A stretch of 64,000 nucleotides of DNA, taken from assembly GCA_006384855.1 (NCBI GenBank), contig VCJN01001509.1, positions 1 to 64,000 on the forward strand, in the 5' to 3' direction. The position numbers and the translations under genes are program-made. Shown here one piece after another: positions 11,654 to 23,542 of this stretch (position 1 is its first letter; every line of letters begins with the position of its first letter). Source of the DNA: Tetraselmis striata (Eukaryota; Chlorophyta; Chlorodendrophyceae; Chlorodendrales; Chlorodendraceae). The notes under the pieces were generated by a model. It was not told the DNA's origin. It saw nothing but the letters and a program-made list of their open reading frames with translations, and did no database searches.

Positions 11654-12480
11654 TTAAGAGAGGAGCAAAGACCCATGGGAGAAGGCGGTACAGGGGGGGG
11701 AGGGGGCGTACCTTTCCAGCAGCCGCCGCATAATCAGGTGCAGCAGCGTGCACAGGATTAGCTTGGTCTTTGGACCATGTTGGCCGCGTGTCAACGGATC
11801 ATCCCTAAACTGCTCTGGGATTGGTACGTCATACAGTTGACAGCACAACCACTTACGTCTTCTGCAATTAGGTCATCAAACCACATGTGCTTCGACGGAT
11901 CCTCCTACATATACGGCGCATAGCATATAAGCAATTCGCGCACACTATGCACATCCATAATTATGTGCTATAACTACTTACGAAGCACAACAACGCTCGA
12001 CTTGCAGCATGGGAAAGGGGGGCACCTTCTCTTCAAGAAAGCCGTCATCGCTGTCCATGTCATGATCTGTGTCTGCCCCTGTGGAGGGTGGCGCCGGGGC
12101 AGCACCACCAGCTTGGGCAGCACCAGCGCCTGCTAGGTTGGCAGTGTTGGTGCCGCCGCAGCCGCAGTTGTCCATCTCCTCGGCTCCGTAGTAATGGTAA
12201 GAGCAAGGCGGGTGAAAATGGCCGTGGCATACTTTACAACGATGCTGCGAGCCACCCTCCGTCGCTGGAATGTTGCTCCACAGCGGCGCCTGCACCAGGC
12301 GGCACGTCGGACAACCCCAGGCGCCGGCGGGTGAGCCTTCGCGCTGTTGCCAGCTTGCTCAGAGGCCTTCGCGGCCGCGTCGTCCTCATCATCGGTGTAC
12401 TATTGGTTCCTCGTAAAGTAGTCGTCCGGCTCCAAGGGCTCCAGCTCCGCCGCCTGTGACGGGTCCTCCGGGGCGCCAAG
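11654..12480 (-). pseudogene. Decayed spliced ORF with Cys/His-rich segment
   Basis: On the minus strand one frame reads AMLGAPEDPSQAAELEPL, then hits a TAG at about 12400, then continues acidic (YTDDEDDAAAKASEQ). After a frame change it becomes Cys/His-rich (HRCKVCHGHFHPPCSYHYYG, then CGCGG). Further on, HMWFDDLIAED is followed by a GTAAGT donor and, after a very short possible intron, QFRDDPLTRGQHGPKTKL. The pattern suggests a transposon protein remnant. The family was not identified. Confidence 0.3.
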
Positions 12481-12585
12481 CATCGCAGGACCAGCCGCAC
12501 TTGCTGCTCAGTCTCCTGGGCTCAAGTCGGTTCAGTGCTGTCCGCCCGCGACATAAGATCCAGAGGGAGACGGGTCAGCGGTTAC

Positions 12586-12640
12586 AGGGCACATTTTTGA
12601 GTCAAAACGGTCCAATTCCTGGACTCAAAAATGTGCCCCC
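12586..12640. repeat. E1 left terminal repeat with internal hairpin
   Basis: GGGCACATTTTTGAGTC is followed after about 20 nt by its reverse complement GACTCAAAAATGTGCCC. In copy 2 the same block is inverted and imperfectly repeated at the far end, making it the terminal inverted repeat. Confidence 0.7.
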
Positions 12641-13022
12641 CACGTGATCGCTTAGGCTGGGATATGTACCCATTTTTCGGTCACATTTCAGGTGCAATGC
12701 AATACTATACGAGAGTACTAAAATGGCACATCGGCGTGTCCTCTTCGCGCCCTCAGTCGCGTAACGTACTATCCGCCTCACCTTGGAAGATTGCGGACGC
12801 GAGGGCATGGCGACTGCGTTTCAAGCGTTTCAAGCCTGGAAATCGAGCCTCGCTCGCGCAGAGAAGACGCCCCGGGCCTACGAGTCTATCGCCGACCTCA
12901 TAGATTGTGTTCGTCGCAACGAGATGCTACCTCTGAACCCTGCTGACAGCGACGCGGCGTTGGGGCGAGATGTCGGCGCAGGCGGCGGTGCGGGCTTCGC
13001 GTCCCGAGATGAGGGCTCCTTA

Positions 13023-13745
13023 GGCGGAGATGCGGGTCGGGGAGGCGGAGATGCGGCACCGCCACGGGAAGATGTGGCCCTGCGACTCCCACCAGCGGCA
13101 CCCGAAGGCGCCTGACGGCTTGACGGGGCTTCGCGTTTCGGCTTAGGCGTCTTGAAGGGGTCGTCGTCCTCCAAGTCTTTCGCCATCTTAAAAGAGGAGT
13201 CGGCCCACGCTTCTTGGAATGCTTCTTGCGCAGCTTAATGGGCGACAAGCTGCTGCTCTTGCCTCCATAGGCGGAGATGCGGGTCGGGGAGGCGGAGATG
13301 CGGCACCGCCACGGGAAGATGTGGCCCTGCGACTCCCACCAGCGGCACCCGAAGGCGCTTGACGGCTTGACGTGGCTTCGCGTTTCGGCTTAGGCGCATG
13401 GAAGGGGTCGTCGTCCTCCAAGTCTTTCGCCATCTTAAAGGAGGAGTCGGCCCACGCTTCTTGGAACGCTTCTTGCGCGGCTTATTGGGCTACAAGCTGC
13501 TGCTCTTGCCTCCATAGGTGGAAATGCGGGTCGGGGAGGCGGAGATGCGGCACCGCCACGGGAAGATGTGGACCTGCGACTCCCACCAGCGGCACCCGAA
13601 GGCGCCTGACGGCTTGACGTGGCTTCGCGTTTTGGCTTAGGCGTCTTGAAGGGGTCGTCGTCCTCCAACTCTATCGCCATCTTGAAGGAGGACTCGGCCC
13701 GCGCTTCTTGGAATGCTTTTTGCGCAGCTTAATTGGCGACAAGCT
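13023..13745. repeat. About 247-bp tandem repeat, three units (E1 copy 1)
   Basis: GCGGAGATGCGGGTCGGGGA recurs at about 247-bp spacing. On the minus strand each unit starts MAKDLEDDDPF or MAIELEDDDPF and runs into an Arg/Ser/Pro-rich stretch. 247 is not a multiple of 3, so units are out of frame with each other unless spliced. Confidence 0.75.
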
Positions 13746-14069
13746 GGTCTTGCCTCCCGTGCTCAACGCACCGTGCGGGCGCTACGTCGCACTCGAAGGC
13801 TGAGGCTCACTCGGCGGCTTGGCAGTCTCCGAGGGACCAAGCCTGCTCGGGGGAGGGGCGGAGCTGCTCGAAGCTCTATCAAGAGACCTGCTGCAGCGCC
13901 GTTTTGGGAGCCATCTCCGCCGGACCCCGGTGGCGGTGGTTGAGATGCGGGCTTAGAGGACCCGCCAGCCTGACGCGGCGCCGCTACGACCTGGTAGTAG
14001 CGGTCGTCGACCAAGACGGTGGGGGGTAAAGAGCCGGCTCGGCAACCTTCCAGTATGAGGATTTTTATG

Positions 14070-15015
14070 ACAAAAAAGGGATTTAATGGCCCATATGCTT
14101 TACAATACTATACACATTGCAAGGCAGTACCACTAATGCCTGATATTTGCTCGCGGCACGCTATACTACACAGATTGCTGCAGCGCTGCACCGCAGATGC
14201 TGCCTTTAGGCATGCTTCTATTGCCTAGATGGCTGCCAACTATTTCGTATGCGGGGCTGCATGGCATAGAAGGGATGTGAACACGCACCTGCTTGACGAT
14301 ACTATGCAGAGTGCAAGGCAGTAGGGCTAATGCCTGATAGTTGCTGGCGGCACGCCGCAGATTGCTGCAGCGCTGCACCGCAGATGCTGCCTTAAGGCAT
14401 GCTTCTATTGCCTAGATGGCTGCCAACCATTTCGTATGCGGGGCTGCATGGCATGAAAGGGATGTGAACACGCACCTGCTTGACGATACTATGCAGAGTG
14501 CAAGGCAGTAGGGCTAATGCCTGATATTTGCTGGCGGCACGCCGCAGATTGCTGCAGCGCTGCACCGCAGATGCTGCCTTAAGGCATGTTTTAATTGACT
14601 GGATGGCTGCAAACCATTTATTAGTGTGCGGGGCTGCATGGCATGGAAGGGATATGAACACGCACCTACTTGACGATACTATACGGACTGCAAGGCGGTA
14701 GGGATAATACTTTATATTTGCTGGCGGCACGCCGCAGATTGCTGCAGCGCTGCACCGCAGATGCTGCCTTAAGGCATGCTTTAATTGCCTGGATGGCTGC
14801 AAACCATTTATAAGTATGCGGGGCTGCATGGCATAGAAGGGATATGAACACGCACCTGCTTGTCGATACCATACAGATTGCAGGGCAGTAGGGATAATAC
14901 GTTATATTTGTTGGCGGCACGCCGCAGATTGCTGCAGCGCTGCACCGCAGATGCTGCCTTTAAGCATGCTTTGATTGCCTAGATGGCTGCAAACCATTTA
15001 GTATGCGGGGCTGCA
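14070..15015. repeat. About 186-bp tandem repeat, about five units (E1 copy 1)
   Basis: ATGGCTGC(C/A)AACCATTT and GCCGCAGATTGCTGCAGCGC recur at 184-190 bp spacing with moderate divergence. Confidence 0.75.
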
Positions 15016-15039
15016 TGAATCACCAACATGCGCCGGTCG

Positions 15040-15172
15040 CCGCGCGTTGGCGCGTTGGCGCCCCGCTGCGCCGGCCGCGGCGCGTTGGCGCCCCGCTGCG
15101 CCGGCCGCGGCGCGTTGGCGCCCCGCTGCCCCGGCCGCGGCGCGCTGGCGCCCCGCTGCCCCGGCCGCGCTA
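15040..15172. repeat. 30-bp GC-rich minisatellite (E1 copy 1)
   Basis: Four units of GCGTTGGCGCCCCGCTGC plus CCGGCCGCG. On the minus strand it would code for a 10-residue Ala/Pro/Arg/Gly repeat. Confidence 0.8.
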
Positions 15173-15324
15173 GCAAAGGAAGTGCGGTTTGTGAAATCGA
15201 CGGACAGGAGTCGATTAAACTCTTATCTGCGGTTGAGAATGATTTGTTGTTGTAGTTGATTATGATTAATGAGGTATTGTCCAGGGAGCTATGGCAGCGA
15301 ATTTCAAGCTGCATGAATCCCTTG

Positions 15325-15783
15325 TCACGGACCAGACACGAACCCACGTTGCTTGCCGAGGTGCTCCGAGAGATGCGCCCTTAAAGTCGCCGAATCTCGT
15401 CCGACGACCAACTTCAAGGCGTCGACAATTGTCACATCTCGCCCCCTCCTGACGGCAGTGAGTGCCGGGCAGCAATTGAGAAAGATCATGAGGAGCAGCC
15501 CCCCCCCCCCCCCCCTCCCCCGCCACGCTGTCGTCATTGGCAGGACCCGAGCCGTAGTCCGGGTCTGCCATGACGAGGGCTTTTGCCGGGCCATTTTACC
15601 AGGGGACGAGATTCGCATCTGCCGGTGAGCTTCTTGGACATACTCGTTGCAAATCCCCCGCAACTCGTTGTACACAAGCCGGTGGTCTTCAGAGGCCAAG
15701 AAGGCCCGCATGTTCACCGTGCTGCCTCTCGTCCCTGCCCCTCTCTTGCAGTCTGAGGTCATCGGGTATCGCGGATCGTGCAT
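15325..15783 (-). CDS. E1-encoded ORF, unknown function
   Basis: The minus strand reads MHDPRYPMTSDCKRGAG, then a helical stretch (AFLASEDHRLVYNELRG). Copy 2 has the same N-terminus at 21664, but the two diverge in frame after a C homopolymer of different length (near 15490 and 21370). No domain was recognised. A further shared frame encodes QMHLRSGRRAS near 16150 and 22040. These may be exons of a transposon protein or simply conserved non-coding DNA. Confidence 0.25.
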   Translation of the reverse strand: MHDPRYPMTSDCKRGAGTRGSTVNMRAFLASEDHRLVYNELRGICNEYVQEAHRQMRISSPGKMARQKPSSWQTRTTARVLPMTTAWRGRGGGGGLLLMIFLNCCPALTAVRRGRDVTIVDALKLVVGRDSATLRAHLSEHLGKQRGFVSGP

Positions 15784-16193
15784 GATGTGTTAGAGGTCGT
15801 TGGCAGACAAGGACGAAAACACGAAGCGGGTGGGAAACGGGGCGGGTGTCACCACTCATGTCGAGATGCGCGACGGCGAGGTGCGCTTAACGCAGCCCAC
15901 GGCGCCATGATGAGAGATGCAAGCGAAGATGCGAGTCCGCGTACCGTTGGAGTCGCTCCTGTGAGAGGGACCAAAGGTGGCACACCTTGAGGCTTGGGGG
16001 GTCAGGCTGAGGCTCGCCGTGAGGCGAAGGCTGCGAATCTCCGGCAACGGGCCATAGCGGTCCGCTTCCATGTTGCCCACCGCCCGGTTGCATGGGCCTC
16101 ATGGGCTGAGTCGTGGGTATTGGCGCCTGAGACGCCCTCCTGCCGGAACGCAAGTGCATCTGCGGAGAATGTGGCGCCATGGGGGTCACTAGC

Positions 16194-17760
16194 CCTTCGT
16201 CGTCGTCATTGACCATAGTACATTGGGCCCACATCGCGCCTCGTGTGGTTACCCGTAATCTTTGGGACTTCCGCCATGTTGTATTTTAACGCCTCCGTGA
16301 CGACTCGCAACGGCCAACGCCCAACGGCATTGTATGGCTCAAACCAGCTGATTCTTTACATGTGCGGGGGGCAATTTACCATCGTTGCAGCGCCAGTGAG
16401 TAGCTCCAACCCACCCCCACACGCTGCGAGCCGCCGGCGCCAAGTACTGTTGTGCCATGGGGCGTCGCGACTCCAAGCGCCGTATTCCTGAGGGGAAGGA
16501 GGGCTAGACGCCTGCCCACGGCAAACTGTAGGGATACCGGTATCGGCACATTAGCAACCCTCGCCGCGGCCCGCATAACAATATGCTTACGCGACGCGCC
16601 GGAACAGCCAGTGGGCCATCACCACCCAGCCCACGCCCGCCGCTCGTGGGACGACCATACACGGTTCGGTCACTCAAGGCCCGGCACAACGTCTCGAGGA
16701 CACTAAAGCCTGCCGCCACGGTGGTTTTCGCCATCATCCAGGCGGAGCACGGCCGAAGCTTGTCAGGTGAGCGCGGGCAAGTCACAATGCGCACTTGACT
16801 TGCCCGCGCTCACCTCTTTCTGCCTAACCTCGACCCTCCTCTCCTCGCTGTCAAAGTGATCCCGGGACCAGATCCGGCACCCGCCCTAGTCAAACTTAAG
16901 AATCCGGTTGTATAGAACTATATCAAAGTTTATGCCGGACAAAATAGGTGTCGACCCCCTGTGTGATTTGTGGTGTGTGCATATATGTTGCTGTGTGCAT
17001 GTGCATTATGTCTAGTCTAGCGATGCGTGCGCTGCGCCGCTAAGCGACTCAACGACCTATCCTCCGCGCACGGCCGATGCACGGCCTGCGACACCCCCCT
17101 CTGTGATTGACTGTCAACTAGTTTTTGACCGTTTTGTAGACCAGGCTTGTGCCGCGGCACATGACTTGACTGGCGTGTAAATCATTTGCTTTGCCTATGA
17201 TCGCTCGGTCTCTGTGACTGCATCGCAACAATGCTATGTACGGCACTATGCATCGAGCAGTATGGAATGGGGTCATGTTTGATTTACATGGATGTGCTGC
17301 AAACTTGTATTGACTATATATGTAGCTGTGTGGTTGCTTATGCCGGTGCGCTCTATTCTGTGCTGCCGAATATGTGCTAGCCCCCAAAACACCAACATGT
17401 GCGAATGCGATAGATAACCTTTTCATGCACCATGTGCAGCATAGGATCAGGACTGTGAGAGACATTGACGGTCAACTAGTTTTTGACCGTTATGTAGACC
17501 TGGCTTGTGCCGCGGCACATGACTGGACTGGCGTGTAATTCATCTGCTTTGCCTATGATTGCTCGCTCTCTGGGATTGCATCGCTGCAATGCTGTGTGCG
17601 GCACTATGCATCGGGCAGTATGGAATGGGATCATGTTTGAATTACATGGATGTGCTGCAAACTTGCTGTATTGACTATATATGTAGCTGTGTGGTTGCTT
17701 ATGCCGGTGCGCTCTATGCTTTGCTGCCGAATATGTGCCAGCCCGACCCTCAGCACGATC
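16194..17760. mobile_element. Element X, copy A
   Basis: From about 16211 (CCATAGTACATTGGGC) this matches the reverse complement of 43935-43799 and 41070-40260. Both copies keep a start MGRR(D/N)SKRRIPEG and an open stretch VGRPYTVRSLKARHN ending at a good donor (CAG|GTGAGC), so X may encode a spliced protein read left to right here. No family was recognised. Two units of the X tandem repeat end the copy. Confidence 0.6.
17110..17760. repeat. Two units of the about 355-bp X tandem repeat
   Basis: GTCAACTAGTTTTTGACCG and GCCGCGGCACATGACTG recur once at about 360 bp. The array is inverted and expanded at 37457-40260. Confidence 0.75.
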
Positions 17761-18249
17761 TTGGCGTGAATGTGCTGCAGGGCCGGCATGACCCGTGACG
17801 ATCCACCTCCTGCTATGTCGTCCTTGTTGTGCATGTTGCAGTGACGCCTCGCTGCATCCTTGACTGCGATGTGACTGCTGTGCTACACCCATTGGCAGTG
17901 ATAGTCGCTGATGCAGCCATGCTCCCGGATCCAAGCCGCAACAGCACGGAGAACTGCTTGCCGCGCAGCTGAATGCCATCCCTCTTCAGCTTTCAGACTT
18001 GCTAGATCACGCCTCCCTTCTTGGCAATAAAGTCCGTGTAGCTGTCGCCACCTTCACGCATGCCAAACATAGATAGCAGCAGGAAAATAATGCAATTGCA
18101 AGTGATGTTGAATTGATGCCCGAAAAATTTCAACCCACAATCTGTATTACATGCATTTATCGCACCTTCATACAAGTACACTTTATTGCAATAATTATTG
18201 GGGCTATTGATGGACCAGCCATCCATCCCTTTCCCATGCATGTGCAATC
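17761..18249. other. Junction DNA between X and Y, no gene seen
   Basis: Mixed sequence without a coding signature. The X homology stops near 17760 and the Y homology begins near 18250. Confidence 0.4.
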
Positions 18250-18643
18250 CTGCCCTTGGAAGCCCGGCTATCTCGCTACGCTTTGGCCTAATCCGCGATA
18301 GCGCGCGCGGCACAGCCAATGAGCGGGCGCGTGGCAGTGGGCGGCGAGGCGCGCGGTAGTGGGCGGGCGGAATACATTATTTACATCCGGTTTTGACCGG
18401 GACCGCCTCGGCGGCCGGCACACTGCTCGCGGGTGGAGGCAGCGGCTACAGCGGCCCGGCGGCTGGCCCGCGACCCGAGCGCCCCACCTCCCACCCTGGC
18501 CCCGGCACCACCCCGCCCCCCCAGCCGCCGGCTTGGCGGGCTGCTTGGCCTTCTCGGGCGGGGGCTCAGTGCTACTGCCCTCGTCGACGTCAACTGTCGA
18601 CGACGGGGGTCTAACACAGCAACTGCGAAAGTCAGTATGGTAC

Positions 18644-21600
18644 AGGGCACATTTTTGAGTCAAAACGGTCCAATTCCCGGACTCAAAAATGTGCCCCCCA
18701 CGTGATCGCTTAGGCTGGGATATGTACCCATTTTTCGGTCACATTTCAGGTGCAATGCAATACTATACGAGAGTACTAAAATGGCACATCGGCGTGTCCT
18801 CTTCGCGCCCTCAGTTGCGTAAAGTACTATCCGCCTCACCTTGGAAGATTGCGGACGCGAGGGCATGGCGACTGCGTTTCAAGCGTTTCAAGCCTGGAAA
18901 TCGAGCCTCACTCGCGCAGAGAAGACGCCCCGGGCCTACGAGTCTATCGCCGACCTCAGAGATTGTGTTCGTCGCAACAAGATGCTACCTTTGAACCATG
19001 CTGACAGCGACGCGGCGTTGGGGCGAGATGTCGGCGCAGGCGGCGGTGCGGGCTTCGCGTCCCGAGATGAGGGCTCCTTAGGCGGAGATGCGGGTCGGGG
19101 AGGCGGAGATGCGGCACCGCCACGGGAAGATGTGGCCCTGCGACTCCCACCAGCGGCACCCGAAGGCGCCTGACGGCTTGACGGGGCTTCGCGTTTCGGC
19201 TTAGGCGCCTGGAAGGGGTCGTCGTCCTCCAAGTCTTTCGCCATCTTAAAGGAGGAGTCGGCCCACGCTTCTTGGAATGCTTCTTGCGCAGCTTAATGGG
19301 CGACAAGCTGCTGCTCTTGCCTCCATAGGCGGAGATGCGGGTCGGGGAGGCGGAGATGCGGCACCGCCACGGGAAGATGTGGCCCTGCGACTCCCACCAG
19401 CGGCACCCGAAGGCGCATGACGGCTTGACGTGGCTTCGCGTTTCGGCTTAGGCGCCTGGAAGGGGTCGTCGTCCTCCAACTCTATCGCCATCTTAAAGGA
19501 TGAGTCGGCCCACGCTTCTTGGAATGCTTCTTGCGCAGCTTATTGGGCTACAAGCTGCTGCTCTTGCCTCCATAGGTGGAAATGCGGGTCGGGGAGGCGG
19601 AGATGCGGCACCGCCACGGGAAGATGTGGCCCTGCGACTCCCACCAGCGGCACCCGAAGGCGCCTGACGGCTTGACGTGGCTTCGCGTTTTGGCTTAGGC
19701 GTCTGGAAGGGGTCGTCGTCCTCCAACTCTATCGCCATCTTGAAGGAGGACTCGGCCCGCGCTTCTTGGAATGCTTTTTGCGCAGCTTAATGGGCGACAA
19801 GCTGGTCTTGCCTCCCGTGCTCAACGCACCGTGCGGGCGCTTCGTCGCACTCGAAGGCTGAGGCTCACTCGGCGGCTTGGCAGTCTCCGAGGGACCAAGC
19901 ATGCTCGGGGGAGGGGTCCCAACCTTCCAGTATGAGGATTTTCATGACAAAAAGGGGATTTAATTGCCCACATGCTTTACAATACTATATAGATTGCAAG
20001 GCAGTACCACTAATGCCTGATATTTGCTCGCGGCACGCTATACTATACAGATTGCTGCAGCGCTGCACCGCAGATGCTGCCTTTAGGCATGCTTCTATTG
20101 CCTAGATGGCTGCAAACCATTTCGTATGCGGGGCTGCATGGCATAGAAGGGATGTGAACACGCACCTGCTTGACGATACTATGCAGAGTGCAAGGCAGTA
20201 GGGCTAATGCCTGATAGTTGCTGGCGGCACGCCGCAGATTGCTGCAGCGCTGCACCGCAGATGCTGCCTTAAGGCATGCTTTAATTGTCTAGATGGCTGC
20301 AAACCATTTAGTATGCGGGGCTGCATGGCATAGAAGGGATGTGAACACGCACCGGCTTGACGATACTATACGGATTGCAAGGCAGTAGGGCTAATACCTC
20401 ATATTTGCTGGCGGCACGCCGCAGATTGCTGCAGCCATTTGCCTACATGGCTGCAAACCATTTCGTATGCGGGGCTGCATGGCATGAAAGGGATGTGAAC
20501 ACGCACCGGCTTGACGATACTATACGGACTGCAAGGCAGTAGGGCTAATGCCTGATATTTGCTGGCGGCACGCCGCGGATTGCTGCAGCGCTGCACCGCA
20601 GATGCTGCCTTAAGGCATGGTTTAATTGACTGGATGGCTGCAAACCATTTATAAGTATGCGGGGCTGCATGGCATAGAAGGGATATGAACACGCACCTGC
20701 TTGTCGATACCATACAGATTGCAGGGCAGTAGGGATAATACGTTATATTTGTTGGCGGCACGCCGCAGATTGCTGCAGCGCTGCACCGCAGATGCTGCCT
20801 TTAAGCATGCTTTGATTGCCTAGATGGCTGCAAACCATTTAGTATGCGGGGCTGCATGAATCACCAACATGCGCCGGTCGCCGCGCGTTGGCGCGCTGGC
20901 GCCCCGCTGCGCCGGCCGCGGCGCGTTGGCGCCCCGCTGCGCCGGCCGCGGCGCGTTGGCGCCCCGCTGCCCCGGCCGCGGCGCGTTGGCGCCCCGCTGC
21001 CCCGGCCGCGGCGCGTTGGCGCCCCGCTGCCCCGGCCGCGCTAGCAAAGGAAGTGCGGTTTGTGAAATCGACGGACAGGAGTCGATTAAACTCTTATCTG
21101 CGGTTGAGAATGATTTGTTGTTGTAGTTGATTATGATTAATGAGGTATTGTCCAGGGAGCTATGGCAGCGAATTTCAAGCTGCATGAATCCCTTGTCACG
21201 GACCAGACACGAACCCACGTTGCTTGCCGAGGTGCTCCGAGAGATGCGCCCTTAAAGTCGCCGAATCTCGTCCGACGACCAACTTCAAGGCGTCGACAAT
21301 TGTCACATCTCGCCCCCTCCTGACGGCAGTGAGTGGCGCGCAGCAATTGAGAAAGATGATGAGGAGCAGCCCCCCCCCCCCCCCCACCCCCCCCCCCCCC
21401 CGGCCACGCAGTCGACATTGGCAGGACCCGAGCCGTAGTCCGGGTCTGCCATGACGAGGGCTTTTGCCGGGCCATTTTACCAGGGGACGAGATTCGCATC
21501 TGCCGGTGAGCTTCTTGGACATACTCGTTGCAAATCCCCCGCAACTCGTTGTACACAAGCCGGTGGTCTTCAGAGGCCAAGAAGGCCCGCATGTTCACCG

Positions 21601-22563
21601 TGCTGCCTCTCGTCCCTGCCCCTCTCTTGCAGTCTGAGGTCATCGGGTATCGCGGATCGTGCATGATGTGTTAGAGGTCGTTGGCAGGCAAGGACGAAAA
21701 CACGAAGCGGGTGGGAAACGGGGCGGGTGTCACCACTCATGTCGAGATGCGCGACGGCGAGGTGCGCTTAACGCAGCCCACGGCGCCATGATGGGAGATG
21801 CAAGCGAAGATGCGAGTCCGCGTACCGTTGGAGTCGCTCCTGTGAGAGGGATCAAAGGTGGCACACCTTGAGGCTTGGGGGGTCAGGCTGAGGCTCGCCG
21901 TGAGGCGAAGGCTGCGAATCTCCGGCCCCGGGCCATAGCGGTCCGCTTCCATGTTGCCCACCGCCCGGCTGCATGGGCCTCATGGGCTGAGTCGTGGGTA
22001 TTGGCGCATGAGACGCCCTCCTGCCGGAACGCAAGTGCATCTGCGGAGAATCTGGCGCCATGGGGGTCACTAGCAGTGTGTCGAGAGCACTGCTCGTTGG
22101 GTCAAAGCCAAGTGCAGCCGCAGATGTCCCCGCCACGCACAGAACTGTGCAAGCGGGCAGATGTGCGTTTTGCTCTGCGAGGACGGTCTGCCATGCTTTT
22201 GTGCACCGAGAAGCGTTAAGATGCCTCAAAGAATACAAGCGCGAGGGAGCTTGCGAGGGGTAGATGAGTGGGAAGCACAGTGGCGGCGTAGCATTCGAGG
22301 CCAGAAAAAACGGTTGGCGTGGAAGGGTAGCGACGCATCTCGTCAAAGGGCGGTGGACAGGCGTGTAGTACATAGTGAAGGTTCATTTCACTGAACAGTA
22401 CCTCGAACAGTGTTGGCAAGAAAAGGTAGCCAGTTTCACAGTACATTCGTACAGTGTTAGGCTGGACTCAAATTTGCACCCCCCAAAAGGGGTACAATAT
22501 TGAGTTAAGGGGGGTGCAATTTTGAGTCCAGAAATGTGCCCATTTTGACTCAATAATCGCCCT
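18644..22563. mobile_element. Element E1, copy 2, with both terminal inverted repeats
   Basis: 3,920 bp. The left end AGGGCACATTTTTGAGTCAA matches the reverse complement of the right end (AGGGCGATTATTGAGTCAA) over about 54 bp, including the internal CTGGACTCAAAA motif. It has no recognisable transposase, so it is probably non-autonomous. A clean target-site duplication was not seen. It is inserted in Y, as shown by the empty site near 36470. Confidence 0.75.
19079..21045. repeat. E1 copy 2 internal tandem arrays
   Basis: The same three arrays as in copy 1: 247-bp units at about 19079-19800, 186-bp units at about 19920-20850, and five 30-bp GC-rich units at about 20875-21045 (four in copy 1). 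Confidence 0.75.
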
Positions 22564-23150
22564 TTTTCCCTTTTTCGCATTGATGCTTGTCGCGGCGGCG
22601 GTGGCTGTGTAATCGAACGAGTGGGAAAACAAACTCGTCTCACCTGCGGCTTCCCAGTGCGGCGTCACCTCGCAGACCTCGAGCTAGCCTAAGGAATCTG
22701 AGTGTCGCGCGGCCAACATTCGTCAAAGACAGCGCCGGCACCACTGCTTTGTCCTCAAACATCAAAAAGTAACGCAGCACGGGGCGGTCAACGCATGTGA
22801 AATTCGAATCCTCTATGCAGTCAAGTCACCCACCCGCCGACTCATTGTACCTTTCAGGGTGGACTCCAGAACCGGCTCGTGGGAGTATGGCATGGACCGT
22901 CGACGGAGGCGTTTTGAACGCCAGTGCCTCTGTTAGATCCCGTGGGGGGGGGGGGGGGGGCTATGGTACCGGGTTCAAGATCTTGGCACGCGTCGCGTCG
23001 GGTACAAACGAGGCAAAATACAGCGAGACGACACCCTCATCTGACACTTGGACACCGTGATGGAGAGTGCTGGCTGGGGGACGAGCAGCCACGATACCTA
23101 TACTGTTTGGCGAGTGCGCGTCAGGTAGACGCAGCCACTTATTTCTAAAT

Positions 23151-23542
23151 TTAACCATTGTGGGGCCGCGTTTGCCAAAGATGTGAATCTCTTACATTTT
23201 CGGGTGTGAGTAGGCCCACGGGGCGTACTGTCCGCAATGAAAAGGGTAGCATAGCGGGGTGGGTGGATTGCGCTAGCTGGTCAACTGGCGCAAAGGCAGA
23301 AGGTGGACTCCCCTCGTGGTGCGGGTGCGTCATGTAGCAGGGCTGTCGCATGCTGTCGCTAGCGCCGCTAGACATCGGGAAGTCCAAGCGGTACACGTAC
23401 TGCGAGTACATGTACTGGTCGCTAGCATTCAAACTACTGTAGAATCTGAACGATACCAGTACCGGTGACAGAATAGCCCGGTGTAATCAAACCTCTATAT
23501 TACCAATATGACCATTTAACCATTGTGGGGCCGCGTTTGCCA
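23151..23542. repeat. Short direct repeats B2 and B1 of the PAT-like element
   Basis: TTAACCATTGTGGGGCCGCG plus TTTGCCA occurs at 23151-23177 (B2, terminal) and 23516-23542 (B1, internal), flanking A2. The order A1...B1-A2-B2 is the PAT signature. Confidence 0.8.
23268..23514. repeat. Split direct repeat A2 of the PAT-like element
   Basis: 247 bp matching 27912-28158 (A1) with few differences, from TTGCGCTAGCTGGTCA to CCAATATGACCA. Confidence 0.85.

Larger units (their letters stand above)
12586..16193. mobile_element. Element E1, copy 1 (right end missing)
   Basis: Nearly identical over its length to 18644-22074. It begins at AGGGCACATTTTTGAGTC. At 16193 the match to copy 2 stops abruptly within GGGGGTCACTAGC, and the last 490 bp of copy 2 are absent. 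It carries about 190 bp (about 13861-14045) missing from copy 2, and one fewer 30-bp GC-rich repeat. Right-truncated, possibly by arrival of element X just downstream. Confidence 0.75.

Noticed and set aside
13023-13745. Repeat protein encoded by the 247-bp units
   Set aside because: The unit length is not divisible by three and no consistent splice sites were found, so a continuous repeat protein is unlikely.
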